Source: Archivesica marissinica (lineage: Eukaryota; Mollusca; Bivalvia; Venerida; Vesicomyidae). From it: a DNA stretch of 64,000 nucleotides. Below the pieces are notes generated by a model that did no database searches, was not told the origin of the DNA, and was given only the letters and a program-made list of their open reading frames with translations. Shown here piece after piece: positions 21,612 through 34,739 of the stretch (its first letter is position 1; every line of letters begins with the position of its first letter). The stretch is from NCBI GenBank assembly GCA_014843695.1, contig CM026395.1, positions 46,900,671 through 46,964,670 of the forward strand, given 5' to 3'. A program made the position numbers and the translations under genes.

Positions 21612-21815
21612 ATCAGGGGACTCCTTGGCTCAGTGGTTACGGTCGTTGACTTCAAATCATAGGCCCCTCAGCGCTGTAAGTTCGAATCCCATTTAGGGTG
21701 TCGAATTCATTCATGTGATGAAACTATCCAGCTGGATTGCGGTAGGTCGGTGGTTCTACTCGGGTGCCCGTCCGTGTCTGCTGCTCGGAGCGGCACCAGA
21801 GATCTTCCTTCACCA
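21612..21815 (+). mobile_element. SINE-4
   Basis: The copy has a well-kept class-II tRNA-like head ('gactccttggctcagtggtt', 'aagttcgaatcccat') and the body 'gcggtaggtcggtggttcta' to 'gatcttccttcaccaa'. Short AAC/AAT repeats follow. Confidence 0.78.
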
Positions 21816-21837
21816 ATAATACAACAACAACAACAAT

Positions 21838-22644
21838 AATAATACGTGGAGAGTCGCTAGTCCCCCCCAAACAAACAAACAAACAATAATACGTGGAGAG
21901 TCGCTAGTTCCCAAACAAACAAAAATACGTGGAGAGTCGCTAGTTCCCAAACAAACAAAAATACGTGGAGAGTCGCTAGTTCCCAAACAAACAATAATAC
22001 GTGGAGAGTCGCTAGTTCCCAAACAAACAATAATACGTGGAGAGTCGCTAGTTCCCAAACAAACAATAATACGTGGAGAGTCGCTAGTTCCCAAACAAAC
22101 AAACAATAATACGTGGAGAGTCGCTAGTTCCCAAACAAACAATAATACGTGGAGAGTCGCTAGTTCCCAAACAAACAATATACGTGGAGAGTCGCTAGTT
22201 CCCAAACAAACAAACAAACAAAAAACAATAATACGTGGAGAGTCGCTAGTTCCCAAACAAACAATAATACGTGGAGAGTCGCTAGTTCCCAAACAAACAA
22301 ACAAACAATAATACGTGGAGAGTCGCTAGTTCCCAAACAAACAAACAAACAAACAATAATACGTGGAGAGTCGCTAGTTCCCAAACAAACAAACAAACAA
22401 TAATACGTGGAGAGTCGCTAGTTCCAAACAAACAAACAACAACAAACAATAATACGTGGAGAGTCGCTAGTTCCCAAACAAACAAACAAACAATAATACG
22501 TGGAGAGTCGCTAGTTCCCAAACAAACAAACAAACAATAATACGTGGAGAGTCGCTAGTTCCCAAACAAACAATAATACGTGGAGAGTCGCTAGTTCCCA
22601 AACAAACAATAATACGTGGAGAGTCGCTAGTTCCCAAACAAACA
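21838..22644. repeat. Minisatellite, about 36-bp unit with (AAAC)n linkers, runs into gap
   Basis: The core 'tacgtggagagtcgctagtt' is constant while the AAAC/AAAT linker length varies, so the period ranges from about 32 to 50 bp. The array is cut by the N gap, so its true length is unknown. Confidence 0.95.
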
Positions 22645-23644
22645 NNNNNNNNNNNNNNNNNNNNNNNNNNNNNNNNNNNNNNNNNNNNNNNNNNNNNNNN
22701 NNNNNNNNNNNNNNNNNNNNNNNNNNNNNNNNNNNNNNNNNNNNNNNNNNNNNNNNNNNNNNNNNNNNNNNNNNNNNNNNNNNNNNNNNNNNNNNNNNNN
22801 NNNNNNNNNNNNNNNNNNNNNNNNNNNNNNNNNNNNNNNNNNNNNNNNNNNNNNNNNNNNNNNNNNNNNNNNNNNNNNNNNNNNNNNNNNNNNNNNNNNN
22901 NNNNNNNNNNNNNNNNNNNNNNNNNNNNNNNNNNNNNNNNNNNNNNNNNNNNNNNNNNNNNNNNNNNNNNNNNNNNNNNNNNNNNNNNNNNNNNNNNNNN
23001 NNNNNNNNNNNNNNNNNNNNNNNNNNNNNNNNNNNNNNNNNNNNNNNNNNNNNNNNNNNNNNNNNNNNNNNNNNNNNNNNNNNNNNNNNNNNNNNNNNNN
23101 NNNNNNNNNNNNNNNNNNNNNNNNNNNNNNNNNNNNNNNNNNNNNNNNNNNNNNNNNNNNNNNNNNNNNNNNNNNNNNNNNNNNNNNNNNNNNNNNNNNN
23201 NNNNNNNNNNNNNNNNNNNNNNNNNNNNNNNNNNNNNNNNNNNNNNNNNNNNNNNNNNNNNNNNNNNNNNNNNNNNNNNNNNNNNNNNNNNNNNNNNNNN
23301 NNNNNNNNNNNNNNNNNNNNNNNNNNNNNNNNNNNNNNNNNNNNNNNNNNNNNNNNNNNNNNNNNNNNNNNNNNNNNNNNNNNNNNNNNNNNNNNNNNNN
23401 NNNNNNNNNNNNNNNNNNNNNNNNNNNNNNNNNNNNNNNNNNNNNNNNNNNNNNNNNNNNNNNNNNNNNNNNNNNNNNNNNNNNNNNNNNNNNNNNNNNN
23501 NNNNNNNNNNNNNNNNNNNNNNNNNNNNNNNNNNNNNNNNNNNNNNNNNNNNNNNNNNNNNNNNNNNNNNNNNNNNNNNNNNNNNNNNNNNNNNNNNNNN
23601 NNNNNNNNNNNNNNNNNNNNNNNNNNNNNNNNNNNNNNNNNNNN
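22645..23644. other. Assembly gap, 1,000 N
   Basis: Exactly 1,000 N. The round number suggests a placeholder, probably caused by the adjoining array. Confidence 0.99.
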
Positions 23645-24229
23645 TAGATATTACTGGGACTTCATAGAGATTTAGGTTAATATACTATTATATCTCCATA
23701 CAAATGACATCCATTTAGCTATAATGCAGTGGATGTGTAGTCGCCATATCTATCCCACCTCCATATATATATTACTGGGACTTCATAGAGATTCTGGCCT
23801 TCATTATGAACATTGGTTTTGCTACTACATTGTCAATGTATGTCGTATTGGTAATGGCGTCGAGAGGTGCTTCTATGAGGGAAAGGGTTGATTGTTTTCC
23901 TAGATGTAACATTTGCACCACATGCTATCAATTTCCATCCGTTTTCTCATCTTATAATTATTATATTATTAAATCTCGACAGGTGTCCTACAGTATATCC
24001 AATGGATACTTTACAGTATATAATTGTTATTACTTAATTAACATTACTTTGATAAAAATCACATTTATCATACCGCAACTTCTGGTTAGGGAACCGTAAA
24101 AACAAAGGATTCCAACTAAATGGACCAATTTACTTGTTGAGTGTAATGTATTGAACTGTTGTTGGGTGTAATGTATTGAACTGATGTTGGGTGTAATGTA
24201 TTGAACTGGTGTTGAGTGTTTAATTTCTA
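23645..24229. repeat. Spacer with 25-bp direct repeats
   Basis: 'atattactgggacttcatag' occurs at about 23648 and 23769. Bases 24010-24120 are a reversed copy of the dispersed repeat at about 8870-9080. Bases 24135-24220 hold three to four copies of a 25-bp unit containing 'gtaatgtattgaactg'. No gene is supported. Confidence 0.6.
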
Positions 24230-25545
24230 CTGTTCCCACTTTGAGTTGATCATTCTGGTGTAAGATTCCGGAACGACATTAACCCGAACAAACAAACAAA
24301 TATAGTGGTCCCACTTTGAGTTGATCATTCTGGTGTAAGATTCCGGAACGACATTAACCCGAACAAACAAACAAATCTACTGGTCCCACTTTGAGTTGAT
24401 CATTCTGGTGTAAGCTTCCGGGGCGACATTAACCCCCAACAAGCAAACACATCTACTGTTCCCACTTTGAGTTGATCATTCTGGTGTAAGCTTCCGGGGC
24501 GACATTAACCCCCAACAAGCAAACACATCTACTGTTCCCACTTTGAGTTGATCATTCTAGTGTAAGATTCCGGAACGACATTAAAGCAGCATTACATCGT
24601 AATAAAGGATGTTTTGGGTAAAATATAAATACTAATGTGTGTGTGTTTACAAAAATCGTAATAGTCGCTCAGAAACGATAACATTCCAATAAAATTAAAC
24701 CGTCGTATACGCGAATTTGTTTATCAACACACGGAATGTAAACACGCACAGCAGAGAATGTAGAAAACAACGTATATATTTTGAACATGAAAGACTATCT
24801 ATCTATCTTCCTCTAATGTCGAACCCCTCGAGGGGATGTAGAAATGTCCCTAAAAGACTTAACTAACAGAGGTATGAATCAACATATCAAGTAATTTAAT
24901 TAAAAAAGACAACGTGGGACAAATGCGGACGATGTATTCCGAATGCAAACAAGTGCGGACGATGCGTTCCGATTGTAAACAAGTGCGTGACCGATAGACT
25001 CGGAAAGTCCTACTTTCGGTTTCGAGTTTGTTTTATCGCAAAAAAACACTGTTTACCAAATGAACATAAGCATACAAAGTATAATGTTAGAATGTGTAGC
25101 AGCATTGCTACCCATACGTAAAAATTGAATTTTTCAAATATATTTTATTTCATACGATGTAATGCTGCTTTAACCCGAACAAACAAACAAATCTACTGGT
25201 CCCACTTTGAGTTGATCATTCTGGTGTAAGATTCCGGAGCGACATTAACCCCCAACAAACAAACACATCTACTGGTCCCACTTTGAGTTGATCATTCTGG
25301 TGTAAGATTCCGGAGCGACATTAACCCCCAACAAACAAACAATTCTACTGGTCCCACTTTGAGTTGATCATTCTGATGTAAGATTCCGGAGCGACATTAA
25401 CCCGAACAAACAAACAAACGAATCTACTGGTCCCACTTTGAGTTGATCATTCTGGTGTAGGATTCCGGAGCGACATTAACCCGAACAAACAACAAACGAA
25501 TCTACTGGTCCCACTTTGAGTTGATCATTCTGGTGTAAGATTCAA
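24230..25545. repeat. Minisatellite, about 75-bp unit, about 10 copies, split by a MITE
   Basis: The unit contains 'cccactttgagttgatcatt' and 'cggaacgacattaacccg' followed by AAAC repeats. The array is interrupted at a TTAA in one unit by the element at 24585-25169 and resumes exactly after it. Confidence 0.95.
24585..25169. mobile_element. 585-bp piggyBac-like MITE with TTAA target duplication
   Basis: Perfect 17-bp terminal inverted repeats AGCAGCATTACATCGTA are flanked by TTAA on each side (24581-24584 and 25170-25173). The empty site is given by neighbouring array units, which read gacaTTAAcccg, so insertion into a single TTAA is directly visible. TTAA targeting is the hallmark of piggyBac transposases. 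There is no coding frame. Confidence 0.92.
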
Positions 25546-25554
25546 TATGCAATC

Positions 25555-25798
25555 ATTGACCTAGTCACTTTAATTAAAGTATAATAATAATAATAATAAT
25601 AAAGACTTTATTTAACGATTAAGTCAATCTACCATGAGGCCCTCAACACATTAAAACATGAAATAACAGAATGAAACATGTTAGCAGTAACCAGTATAAA
25701 ATTTCATAGAAAATAAGATATAAGCTGCAAGAACTAATACTTATATTCATGTATAACTGTATAAACTTCACAAAGATTGCGAAACCATTTCTAACAAC
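25555..25798 (-). other. Possible retroposon tail with (ATA)n
   Basis: 'ataataataataataaagac' followed by 'tttatttaacg' is shared with about 60036-60080 and weakly with 62487. It looks like the reversed 3' end of an unnamed retroposon. Confidence 0.35.
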
Positions 25799-25935
25799 TT
25801 ATATTAATCACTCTCGCTGACGCGGATTATTAGCGTATTTGTGGTCATTCGTGTGGGAGGAGGGTGGAGTACGCGGAGTAAACCAACATGTCCGATCTGG
25901 CGACCACCGTACGTACCATCTCACATACTTCCCCA
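25799..25935 (-). mobile_element. SINE-2, head-truncated
   Basis: Reversed tail 'cttatattaatcactctc', conserved block (degenerate), and 'tgtccgatctggcgaccacc'. The tRNA-like head is missing. Confidence 0.75.
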
Positions 25936-26506
25936 TCCGAAAATTAGAATCACATTCCTGTTCAATATAAATCATTGCCCTAAATGGGAGGTGTATATTA
26001 AAGGCAATACTTAATATAACATACTATTTAAGGTGATCTACTCGCATTAACAATGCGCCCGTGCGCTGAATGGCGCTAGTACGTGCTATTACAACAACAA
26101 CAAATAACTTCATAATAGACGTCACAAATCACGTCACTGACAGCTTGAGTCCGAAAACGTTCGTGTTGACTACATTTCAACATGCAGCGGCTAGGTACAA
26201 CACGTGCAGAGCAGTGAGATATACATGTATGCTATTCCACTGATATCATCATTTTATTAGGAAGTTGAAACATATACAACAATATATTTATTTACCACTA
26301 TGATCTGTTGAAGAGAAACGGAGCTACAAAGTCAGACAAATAAAATAAGAAGATTACACTCAACACCTAACAGGTCACGTGATATTTGATAATATTTGGA
26401 GCCATTTAATTAATATAAATATTTTCTTAGTGTCATTTAATGTAACAAATATTACGCAACGAGTAATATACACGTTGTTAAAATATTGCATCCCGCATAT
26501 AGCACA
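25936..26506. other. Spacer with reversed fragment of the E-box element
   Basis: About 26110-26215 reads 'gacagcttgagtccgaaaac' and 'tgcagcggctaggtacaac', the reverse of the element around 15604-15690, with one relative of the 22-bp unit and a CACGTG. No exon is supported. Confidence 0.5.
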
Positions 26507-27798
<1,292 letters not shown>

Positions 27799-27916
27799 TC
27801 TTATTTCTATTCTGACAGTGCAGGATATCGACACACATTTATTAAAATTGGCAATATAAATCATTAAATATAATGCTTATTTCGATGCACATAAATTGAC
27901 ATTCCATCTGTTTTAA

Positions 27917-28775
27917 AGCGACACTATCATTTGATCTGTATACATGTTGGTAGATTAACTTTTGTTAAATGAGTTCTCTTGTAAAATAACTATCTACAGA
28001 ATGTAATTTCCTATTAGATGTTATTATATAGTTCCATTTATTTGAGATAGAATCTCAGTATTTCAACTAATAAACAAACGTCGTATACGACATTTACTGA
28101 CATAACACATTTATATAAACAAGTTGTATAGTAATGCGTGACACAGCACGTGTTTCATGAATATATATACGCTATTAATGACCCCAACGAATGTTCGTAC
28201 AAATTTACCGAATGTTCGTACACATTTACCGAATGTTCGTACACATTTACCGAATGTTCGTACACATTTACCGAATGTTCTAACACATTTACCGGATGTT
28301 CGTACACATTTACCGAATGTTCGTACACATATACCGAATGTTCGTACACATTTACCGAATGTTCGTACACATTTACCGAATGTTCGTACACATTTACCGG
28401 ATGTTCGTACACATATACCGAATGTTCGTACACATTTACCGAATGTTCGTACACATTTACCTAATGTCCGTACACATTTACCGAATGTTCGTACACAGTT
28501 ACCGTTATATCGCACCCTTTGCACATGCACACACTTACGTTCATATTAATAGTATCACGTGATTACCTCAACTGTATAGTAAGATTTAGTAATAAGCAAA
28601 AGTCCATTTCGGGTCGTGTTAATAGTTTCGGAAATTCCCAGATTCCCTTTTGCGACCTTGTTTACTGATGAAAATTAATTATTCAAATTATTTCCGAAGA
28701 CTGTGCAGCGTGGTATTTTATATATGAAAATATACGTGTATTGGTTTTTGATTCATTTTGCGATGTTCTGTCGCT
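27917..28775. mobile_element. TTAA-flanked MITE carrying an internal minisatellite
   Basis: The left end AGCGACACTATCATTTG and right end (reverse) AGCGACAGAACATCGC share AGCGACA and partial similarity beyond, with TTAA at 27913-27916 and 28776-28779. The interior includes the palindrome GTCGTATACGAC (28080-28091), also found in the related element at 61979. It contains the 21-bp array at 28185-28500. Confidence 0.6.
28185..28500. repeat. Minisatellite, 21-bp unit, about 15 copies
   Basis: The unit is 'gttcgtacacatttaccgaa' plus 't'. Being seven codons long with no stops, it gives shadow ORFs on both strands. It lies inside the TTAA element. Confidence 0.95.
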
Positions 28776-29389
28776 TTAATATATATAGAAATAATGTGCT
28801 GTTTATTTATTATTACATTTGTCTTATAGCAGAACTACTTTCTATTACGTTTCTGTTATTTCATACAAAACTGTCACTATATTAAGCATTGTACGACCTG
28901 ACATATTGGTTTTATGGGTCAGTGTTGCCATTTATAAAGATTGAAGATTAATTTCTGTAAGCCGTTGTAAATATCATTATTAAATAAGATATACGTACCG
29001 CTTAAATAGGTAATCCTTTGTTAATCTTGACACTTTTGTCTTATATTTCAGAAACATACACTTATGTATCAACATAGGCCTTGTTTAAATCTTCCAAATA
29101 TAACTGTTAATAAACATTGACGTATCATTGTATCATATATATACAGTTTAACGTCCTATGTAAACAGTCTTTTACAAGAACCTAGTGATAATGTATTGAA
29201 TATCAAATAAAAGAATAAGTGGGTCTACCGATAACTATGTAGCTGTTTAGTGTACTATTTGCAACTCTGCATATTAAGGGGCGATAACCGTTGTTAATGA
29301 TTGTATATCTGTATCGATTTGCATAGATCTGTTTTGAACGCTTTAATTGTATTTGTAGACATAGTCAGTACCTAGTACCGTAGCCAGAG
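28776..29389. other. Spacer, nothing recognised
   Basis: AT-rich, no exon or repeat supported. Confidence 0.4.
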
Positions 29390-29690
29390 ACAACCGAGGC
29401 AATATAGGTGGTCCGGGGGCATGTTCCCCTTTAAAATGGTTGTGGTATAGAAGCGAGTTCCTGCGTTTTCTGATTTAATGAGTTTAGACGTATTGACCTT
29501 TCAGCTCTCTAGCAGTCAACATTTTATGCAGCAAAGGGATATTTTTTTGCATTTTATTTATTTAATTTTTCATTTATTTTTTGGTTGCTTTGGAAACTTT
29601 AACCAAGGCAGCTGCCTAGGTGTTCCTCAGTGTGGCTACGGGCCTGGGCACACCAGTTTGGAAACTTTAACCAAGGCAGCTGCCTCGGGG
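29390..29690 (+). repeat. Dispersed repeat, forward copy of 16980-17330
   Basis: Begins near 'agacaaccgaggcaatatag' and includes 'gacctttcagctctctagca' and 'ggctacgggcctgggcacac'. A 30-bp piece ('ggaaactttaaccaaggcag') is duplicated at 29597 and 29659. Confidence 0.65.
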
Positions 29691-30168
29691 TGCCTTAGTG
29701 TGGCTAAGGGACTGGTATCTATGCTTATCTACGTGCGTCACATGTGTTAGTATTTGTAATACTAGACGATCTAGGCGGAAACACAGGCACCCTAAACTGT
29801 ACCCGATTGTGAGGAGCCCTCCAATCATCATCCCGCAACAGTAAGTCCACCAATTAGCACCCAAGGGCCTGTCTCACACAAAAAGTGTTACATTCACAAC
29901 CAATGTGAATTAATTTATTGGATAGTACATTTTGATAGCCAATCCAAGCGCTAACAGGAAACGTCAGATATGTCATACAACCGGATCCTTATTACTGCGC
30001 CGAGTTTAAACTGTAGTTATTCTATTTGCATTGCATGCATACTTTCTGTTATATCCCAGGTTCCATGAGGTCTCGTTGCTGTCTCGTCTCTTTCTAACAT
30101 TTAGTTTAACCACTATTTAATTATTTGAATATACATAATCTACAGCTCATAATATGTACATACATGTA
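29691..30168. other. Spacer, nothing recognised
   Basis: No supported exon, array or element ends. Confidence 0.4.
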
Positions 30169-30423
30169 GGCTGTCCGATTAGCTCAGTAGTTAGGGCTCT
30201 CACTTTTCACCAATACATCCCGGATTCGATCCACGGACCGGGAAGTATGTGAGACGATAGGGTGATCGCCAGATCGGACAGGTGGGTTTTCTCCGGGTAC
30301 TCCGGTTTCCCCCCCCCCCCACACACACACGAATGACCACATTTACGCTTTCATCCGCGCCAACGAGAGTGATTAATATAAGTTGTTAGAACTTGCTTCG
30401 CAATCGTTGTAAAATAAATAAAA
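30169..30423 (+). mobile_element. SINE-2 (Meta/BivaMD-like), full length
   Basis: tRNA-like head 'ggctgtccgattagctcagt' with box-B-like 'ggattcgatccacgg', central block 'ggtgggttttctccgggtac', a C-run, and the tail 'gagagtgattaatataag' ending in TAAAATAAATAAA. Confidence 0.9.
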
Positions 30424-31138
30424 TTAAACTTAAACATGTCGGAGTGTTAACATAAACTGGTGTTGTTGTGTCAATTTACAAATGACCATGAATAACTAAA
30501 TATATGTAAATTTATCGACGATACTCTTTCATTACGTAATTCGATCTCGTAATCATCCAAGTACTATATATATATCTATGTACATGTATATGTCATGTAA
30601 TATTAATCTACAATGCCGCTCTAAATTAAATAAACGGATGCGTTCTATGTTTTACAAATATGACCACATGTAAAATTAAATTTATAATACTTAACGTTTA
30701 GCAATGAATATGGGTACGAAGGGTTTACTGATCGGCCATGTTATACAACTTTGCAACAACTTCAATTGTGTATGTTTGGTTTTGTGCGTTGTTGCTTCTC
30801 CGTGTTAGTGTTGCTTTAATTATAAGACACATATCAGATAAATATTACATGTATTTACACATATATATAAATGGCTTTGATTGTGGGAGCTCATTTGTAT
30901 AAAATGTATTCATTATATTTGCACTGTTCGCTAACTGTATATAATGTGTAGGTATGTCCTCGTGGGCTTGAAAGCCTACAGGAATTTAATAAACTAAACT
31001 CAAAACTATATTTGACATGTATTATGACGTTTTTGAAAGCATTACCCACAGCGTTGTTCCATGTTCAATTTGTTCATGCTCTTTTCACCATCGCATAAAA
31101 GCTTTATGCTTCTTCTTCATATTTTCGAATTAAAATGT
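30424..31138. other. Spacer, nothing recognised
   Basis: AT-rich. At about 30810 'gtgttgctttaatt' weakly recalls the end of the TTAA elements, but no partner end is found. Confidence 0.4.
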
Positions 31139-31373
31139 GTGGAAGTCGTGATAGCGCTGTGGTAGAGCGTACACTTCAGGTGCGAAAAGCTTGGAGTTTG
31201 AGCCCCGCTGGAGCCGTTACGATTGTCCCTTAGACGAGGCACTTCAATTTCACGTTGCCGCTTCTCTCTCCCTCGTAGCGATGGATTTCTTCAGGAATGG
31301 GGTCTCAATAGTGATTAATATAAGTTGTAAGAACTTGTTTCGCAATCGAGCTAAAATAAATTTGTATCAACTT
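31139..31373 (+). mobile_element. SINE-1, full length
   Basis: Complete head, body ('ttctctctccctcgtagcga') and tail ('caatcgagctaaaataaa'). Confidence 0.9.
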
Positions 31374-31559
31374 AGCTCATTAAAATGTGAATATTTGCCT
31401 GTTTGGTGTATTTTCCTGTTTGACCGTTCTAGATTGTACACATAAACATGCACCTGCTACTGACAAAGGGGACGTCATATACGTTTCAGAAGTACACACA
31501 ATCACATGAATAAATAATCAGGTGGGGAATGAAAACAGGGCAATTAACAATATATATAT

Positions 31560-31642
31560 GGCTGTCCGATTAGCGCAGTGGTTAGCGCGCTCGCTTCTCA
31601 CCAATGCAACCCGTGTTCGATCCTCGGACCGGGAAGCATATA
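31560..31642 (+). mobile_element. SINE-2, head only
   Basis: Well-kept tRNA-like head from 'gctgtccgattagcgcagtg' to 'cggaccgggaagcatata', then unrelated sequence. The copy is 3'-truncated. Confidence 0.85.
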
Positions 31643-32045
31643 TATGTATTGGTCTGTTTCTATTTAAATGTAGGCCTATATTTAAAACGAATGTAACAAT
31701 GAAATATGATTAAACTATATAATGTATAAATATAAGCAAAATGTGCGGTTCTGTAATATTAATAGTTATATTCAGATACAGGAAAATGTATTTTAGCCAT
31801 TTCCAACAATATTTTCCATCTTGAAATCAGGGGAAATAACGAGTACTGTCTTTAATTTTGACTGATTACTTCCCTTGTTTATTGGAGACAGTAAAGTTTG
31901 TATAAATCAATTTCATAGAACAACGTGATTAATAAAGGTTTGTAAAACTTTGTATGTAAGGTAATAAAACGCAGTGTTACCATGCTAATTGTTGTCGTTT
32001 TTATTATGAGGAAACCAGAGAACGCTGCTTAGAGTCATACTAAAT
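31643..32045. other. Spacer, nothing recognised
   Basis: No supported gene or element. Confidence 0.4.
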
Positions 32046-32288
32046 TGGCTGTCCGATTAGCGCAGTTGTTAGCGCGCTCACTTCCCATCAATGCAATCCG
32101 GGTTCGATCCTCGGACCGGGAAGTATGTGAGATGGTACTGTGGTCGCCAGATCGGACAGGTGGGTTTTCTTCGGGTACTCTGGTTTCCTCCCACACGAAT
32201 GGCCACATTTATGCTTTCATCTGCGTCAACGAGAGTGATGAATATAAGTTGTTAAAAATTGCTTTGCAATCGTTGTAAAATAAATAAA
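32046..32288 (+). mobile_element. SINE-2, full length
   Basis: Head 'ggctgtccgattagcgcagt', central block, and tail ending 'gttgtaaaataaataaag'. A good reference copy for the family. Confidence 0.92.
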
Positions 32289-32516
32289 GCTTAATATTTA
32301 AACTAATGTCACTAAGTACTTAGCTGTTACTGTTAATATTGATTCCCGCCCTTAACAAACTCATAACTACATAGTATCGTCAGATGGTATAGTTAGATTG
32401 GTACTATTGAATGTAATTGTCAATCTATCTCAAGTTCTAAAAGTGTTGTATTACCTCCAACTCCAGAGTTAGAATTATGTAGTTTATTTCGGGTCAGCTT
32501 GGGCTATAACATTGTA

Positions 32517-32762
32517 TTTTACGTTTATGTATCGTCGCTACCGGTTGCTCATATGAGCGACGCCTCCTGAAGAGATTAGTAATTTTATATTTTGTAGGAT
32601 AGTGCATGATACAGACAGAAACCCATTCCTCTGGTTCTTTTACGTGCACAGATTAACGTCCCATCTGAAAGACTTAATTTTATTAGGGTCAGGCGGGGGA
32701 TCGAACCTGCGATCCCTGGATTACCAGTCCAGCGTGTTACCATTGGACTACATATCCGTCTG
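32517..32762 (-). mobile_element. SINE-3, body deletion
   Basis: tRNA-Thr-like head on the minus strand (right end), tail at the left. The segment around 'ggtctcgtgtcggtgc' is missing. Confidence 0.88.
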
Positions 32763-33719
32763 TGGGGGCTATAACAAATGTATGAAGCTGTATATGGATA
32801 AATCAATTCAAGTTATCACCTTTATTTATAGATCTATTATCCTATATATTTAGCATTGTTTTGATGTTTATATTTAACATGAATGAAGCAATACATATAT
32901 GAAGTAATTGTGTTTTTTTATAAATCTCTGAAACACACACAAAATCAAGTTTAAAGCCACCCCTAATATATTCAATAGAGCAAAACATAATTTTATTGTG
33001 TATGAATAGGTAGATATAACCATGTGATGCACGTACATTTACCAAATTCATGTATCAACAACTGTTCGAAACAAAGTGCTATTATATGTCGTATACGACG
33101 CAATAAATGTGAACTATTATACATGACAATAGGCTACCTTTAAGTTACGTGTCACGTCCGGTAGAAGTAATTCATTGAAATCGAGTTTCATAAAATATGG
33201 TATGAAATCACCATGAGTGTAAGATCTGTTATATCACATTACCTACCATATTGGGTTTTAATCATATTTTTGCATCAATTCTAAGCGCAAATTGTCATGC
33301 CGTCATTAAATTGTCATGACGTCACTACGCAAAGCAGCGTTATTTGTTTTTAGGAATAATTCCGTCAATACTTATCGTAGTTTGTCATACTATTAACGTT
33401 ATATTTGTTATATTTCGGGTTTTACGCCTGCATCAACACCATTTTGGGCTATATCGCTGGCGGGCAGTAACGTCGTTATGTATCAATTGAAATACTTTAA
33501 AGTTTAATTTACTAATCACAAGGATAATTAACTCAGCCAATCAGAATCCTTCTAGGTGTTATTACACGTGTGTACATACTGAATACAAGCAAAGTTATGT
33601 GATAAATAGAGGCTATTCCTCTCACCAAAAGGCACTGTTGAAGTTCTCAAATTGATGCAAGAAAATCTGACATCGTAAAAGGAAGCAAAATAACAAAATC
33701 ATGAATCATCGAGCACTGT
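32763..33719. other. Spacer with 12-bp palindrome
   Basis: GTCGTATACGAC at 33088-33099 is followed by 'gtgaactattatacatga', similar to 3682-3715, so this is probably a fragment of a TTAA element. No exon is supported. Confidence 0.45.
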
Positions 33720-33935
33720 AGATTACGTCAGGGTGTCATCATCGCTACCGACAATAGTCCCAATACTGATGATGACGTCATCACGACCACAGAACTGAAG
33801 ATCACGTTACCATGACATCATCACTACGATTAATCGGCCTAGTCCTGAAGATGACGTCATCGATATACAATCACAACAGTTGATCGTTCCAGACCTGAAG
33901 ATGACGTCATCTTGACATCATCACTACGAGTAATC
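33720..33935. promoter_or_regulatory. Tandem 50-80 bp units with GATGACGTCATC palindromes
   Basis: Exact 12-bp palindromes GATGACGTCATC occur at 33771-33782, 33850-33861 and 33900-33911. Each contains TGACGTCA, the full CRE/ATF consensus. 'catgacatcatcactacga' recurs between them, so the sites belong to an imperfect tandem repeat. Regulatory use is only a possibility. Confidence 0.5.
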
Positions 33936-34122
33936 ATTCCAATCATGTAGCGAACAGGCAAATATATTCACTGGCCCCGAAATATTCCATTTCATCAACA
34001 TTCTCTGTATGACACCTGCAGTATCAATGAAATATACATTAACATTATAATTACACCTTCAGGCAATGTTGTGATTATGATTGGCTGATTCGGCCCATGT
34101 GATCGCCGTTCATAATGTGTAT

Positions 34123-34445
34123 TTTAAGCTTATTATCGTCGCTACCGGTTGCCCATATGAGCGACGCCTCCTGGGGAGATTTGATAATATGTCATTGCGG
34201 TATATACATGTATGTAACAAGTACAAACAAATTACGAATACATAATTAGCAAATGGGTTGGGCCACAAATTCTGACAACATTAGTGAGCGACGCCTCCTG
34301 AAGAGATTAGTCATTTTAGATTGTTGGAGGATAGTACACTGATACAGACAGAGACCCATTCCAGTCTCCTCTGGTTATTTTACGTGCACGATGTAAAGCA
34401 CCGACACGAGACCTCGGTTTAAAGTCCAATCTGAAAGACCGTTTA
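34123..34445 (-). mobile_element. SINE-3 split by an insertion of about 100 bp
   Basis: The tail part is at 34128-34181 and the body resumes at 34288. 'gagcgacgcctcctg' occurs on both sides, and unrelated AT-rich sequence lies between. The head beyond 'ctgaaagaccgttta' is missing. Confidence 0.75.
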
Positions 34446-34499
34446 TAACCCGATGAACCGAACATTTATTCTATTCCCTGAGTATCCCATGTGATTATT

Positions 34500-34690
34500 A
34501 ATGCGCACCTGGGCAGAAATATAGTCCGTTCCAACACGAAAAGATTCTGTACGGTAACTGTTGACGAGTCAAGAATAGATAGATAGAGTACATGCATTTC
34601 ATCATATGGTGGAATATAAGATATATATCTATCTGTCCAACACGGAAGGATGCTGTACGGTATAGCAAATGTTGACGAGTCAAGAAAACA
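34500..34690. repeat. Two-copy direct repeat of about 120 bp
   Basis: 'ttctgtacggta' and 'tgttgacgagtcaaga' occur in the same order at 34546-34575 and 34651-34685, each after 'tccaacacg'. No gene is supported. Confidence 0.55.
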
Positions 34691-34739
34691 ACCTGTTTTT
34701 AAATTTGTAAAATATTACATTTCTGTGTTTCATCGAGGT

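Noticed and set aside
30169..30240. tRNA-like sequences as functional tRNA genes
   Set aside because: All have SINE bodies and shared tails, imperfect acceptor stems and multiple diverged copies, so they are retroposon heads.
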